A stretch of 15,440 bases of DNA from assembly GCA_913056245.1 (NCBI GenBank), contig CAJXME010000004.1, positions 1-15,440 of the forward strand, read 5' to 3'. The translations under genes and the position numbers were made by a program. This document shows, piece by piece, positions 15,146-15,440 of this stretch. Position 1 is the stretch's first letter. Every line of letters starts with the position of its first letter. The notes below the pieces were generated by a model. It was not told the DNA's origin. It did not search any database and was given only the letters and a program-made list of their open reading frames with translations. The DNA comes from an uncultured Alphaproteobacteria bacterium. GTDB lineage: Bacteria > Pseudomonadota > Alphaproteobacteria > Puniceispirillales > UBA1172.

Positions 15146-15440
15146 TTAAGAAGCACGGCGGCGGCGGCGGGTTTCGCGGCGACCCCCTTCAGCCCCTTCC
15201 GCCACAGGCTCACGGTATTTGGAAATCCAGCGGCGGCATTCTGGGTCTGTGCCCATCATCACATTCGCGCCCATGATTGCGGACATTTCTTCGGTATGCA
15301 ATGGGTTCATGATCGCCGAGGTCATGCCCGCGCCCACCGCCATCGACAAGAAAGCAGCGTTCATGCCATGCCGATTGGGTAGGCCAAAGGAAATATTGGA
15401 CGCGCCGCAGGTGGTGTTCACTTTCAATTCTTCGCGCAAG
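15146..15440 (-). CDS. Methyltetrahydrofolate:corrinoid methyltransferase (pterin-binding), C-terminal part
   Basis: The gene runs off the right edge. The visible 97 codons are the C-terminal end of a pterin-binding (DHPS-like TIM barrel) methyltransferase that moves a methyl group from methyltetrahydrofolate to a corrinoid protein. The motif CGASNISFGLPNR, then AFLSMAVGAGMTSAIMNP, is the last part of the barrel as found in the pterin module of MetH and in AcsE/MtrH-like enzymes. CRRWISKYREP and an arginine-rich tail (RRETRRRRRAS) end it. It lies upstream of the corrinoid reactivator gene on the same strand with a 44-base gap. In related alphaproteobacteria such stand-alone proteins can be one piece of a three-part methionine synthase. 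The true start is outside the window. Confidence 0.85.
   Translation of the reverse strand, partial: LREELKVNTTCGASNISFGLPNRHGMNAAFLSMAVGAGMTSAIMNPLHTEEMSAIMGANVMMGTDPECRRWISKYREPVAEGAEGGRRETRRRRRAS

Overview
This 15.4 kb window reads as chromosome of an alphaproteobacterium. The pointers are an RpoH2-type sigma factor, a CarD/CdnL regulator, a 7Fe ferredoxin FdxA, a Suv3-like helicase, a 890-aa AcnA-type aconitase, a ccmABCDE block, and a RamA/RACo-like protein next to a pterin-binding corrinoid methyltransferase. The last pair is typical of roseobacters and related marine alphaproteobacteria. GC is moderate (mid-fifties by eye). The lineage cannot be fixed further from sequence reading alone. 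There are no tRNA, rRNA, CRISPR or transposase genes.

Layout. Positions 1-7175 are one long minus-strand gene train. In transcription order it holds a type II restriction endonuclease (6489-7175), its DNA methyltransferase (5485-6492), a Suv3-like DExH helicase (2879-5488), an S4-domain Hsp15-like protein (2449-2856), ferredoxin fdxA (1958-2296), carD (1152-1664), an rpoH2-type sigma factor (147-1025), and the first 41 codons of a prolyl iminopeptidase (1-123). Helicase, S4 protein, fdxA, carD and a heat-shock sigma factor form a cluster I recognise from alphaproteobacteria. The restriction-modification pair sits upstream of it and is translationally coupled to the helicase by overlapping stop and start codons. 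It has its own promoter (7196-7225) and is insulated from the aconitase gene by a strong terminator (7247-7276).

Positions 7304-9976 hold acnA (minus strand). Its promoter carries a near-perfect palindrome between the -35 and -10 boxes. Divergently, 10209-13002 holds ccmA, ccmB, ccmC, ccmD and ccmE (plus strand), which export heme and load it onto the CcmE chaperone for cytochrome c maturation. A/B, C/D and D/E overlap, but B and C are separated by 92 bases. That gap carries a hairpin and a promoter-like element placed so that the ccmC mRNA could be leaderless. ccmF, ccmG and ccmH are not in the window.

Positions 13035-15440 (minus strand) hold a RACo/RamA-like corrinoid reactivator (2Fe-2S ferredoxin plus ASKHA ATPase domains) and, upstream of it, the C-terminal end of a methyltetrahydrofolate-binding methyltransferase that runs off the right edge. 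This looks like part of a split methionine synthase (MetH) or a related corrinoid methyl-transfer system. Both proteins end in similar arginine-rich tails.

The best leads are the sigma-32-like promoter in front of the sigma-factor gene, the candidate operator in the acnA promoter, the possible leaderless ccmC transcript, the R-M cassette coupled to a housekeeping helicase, and the split corrinoid system with basic tails. I found no wholly novel multi-gene system.
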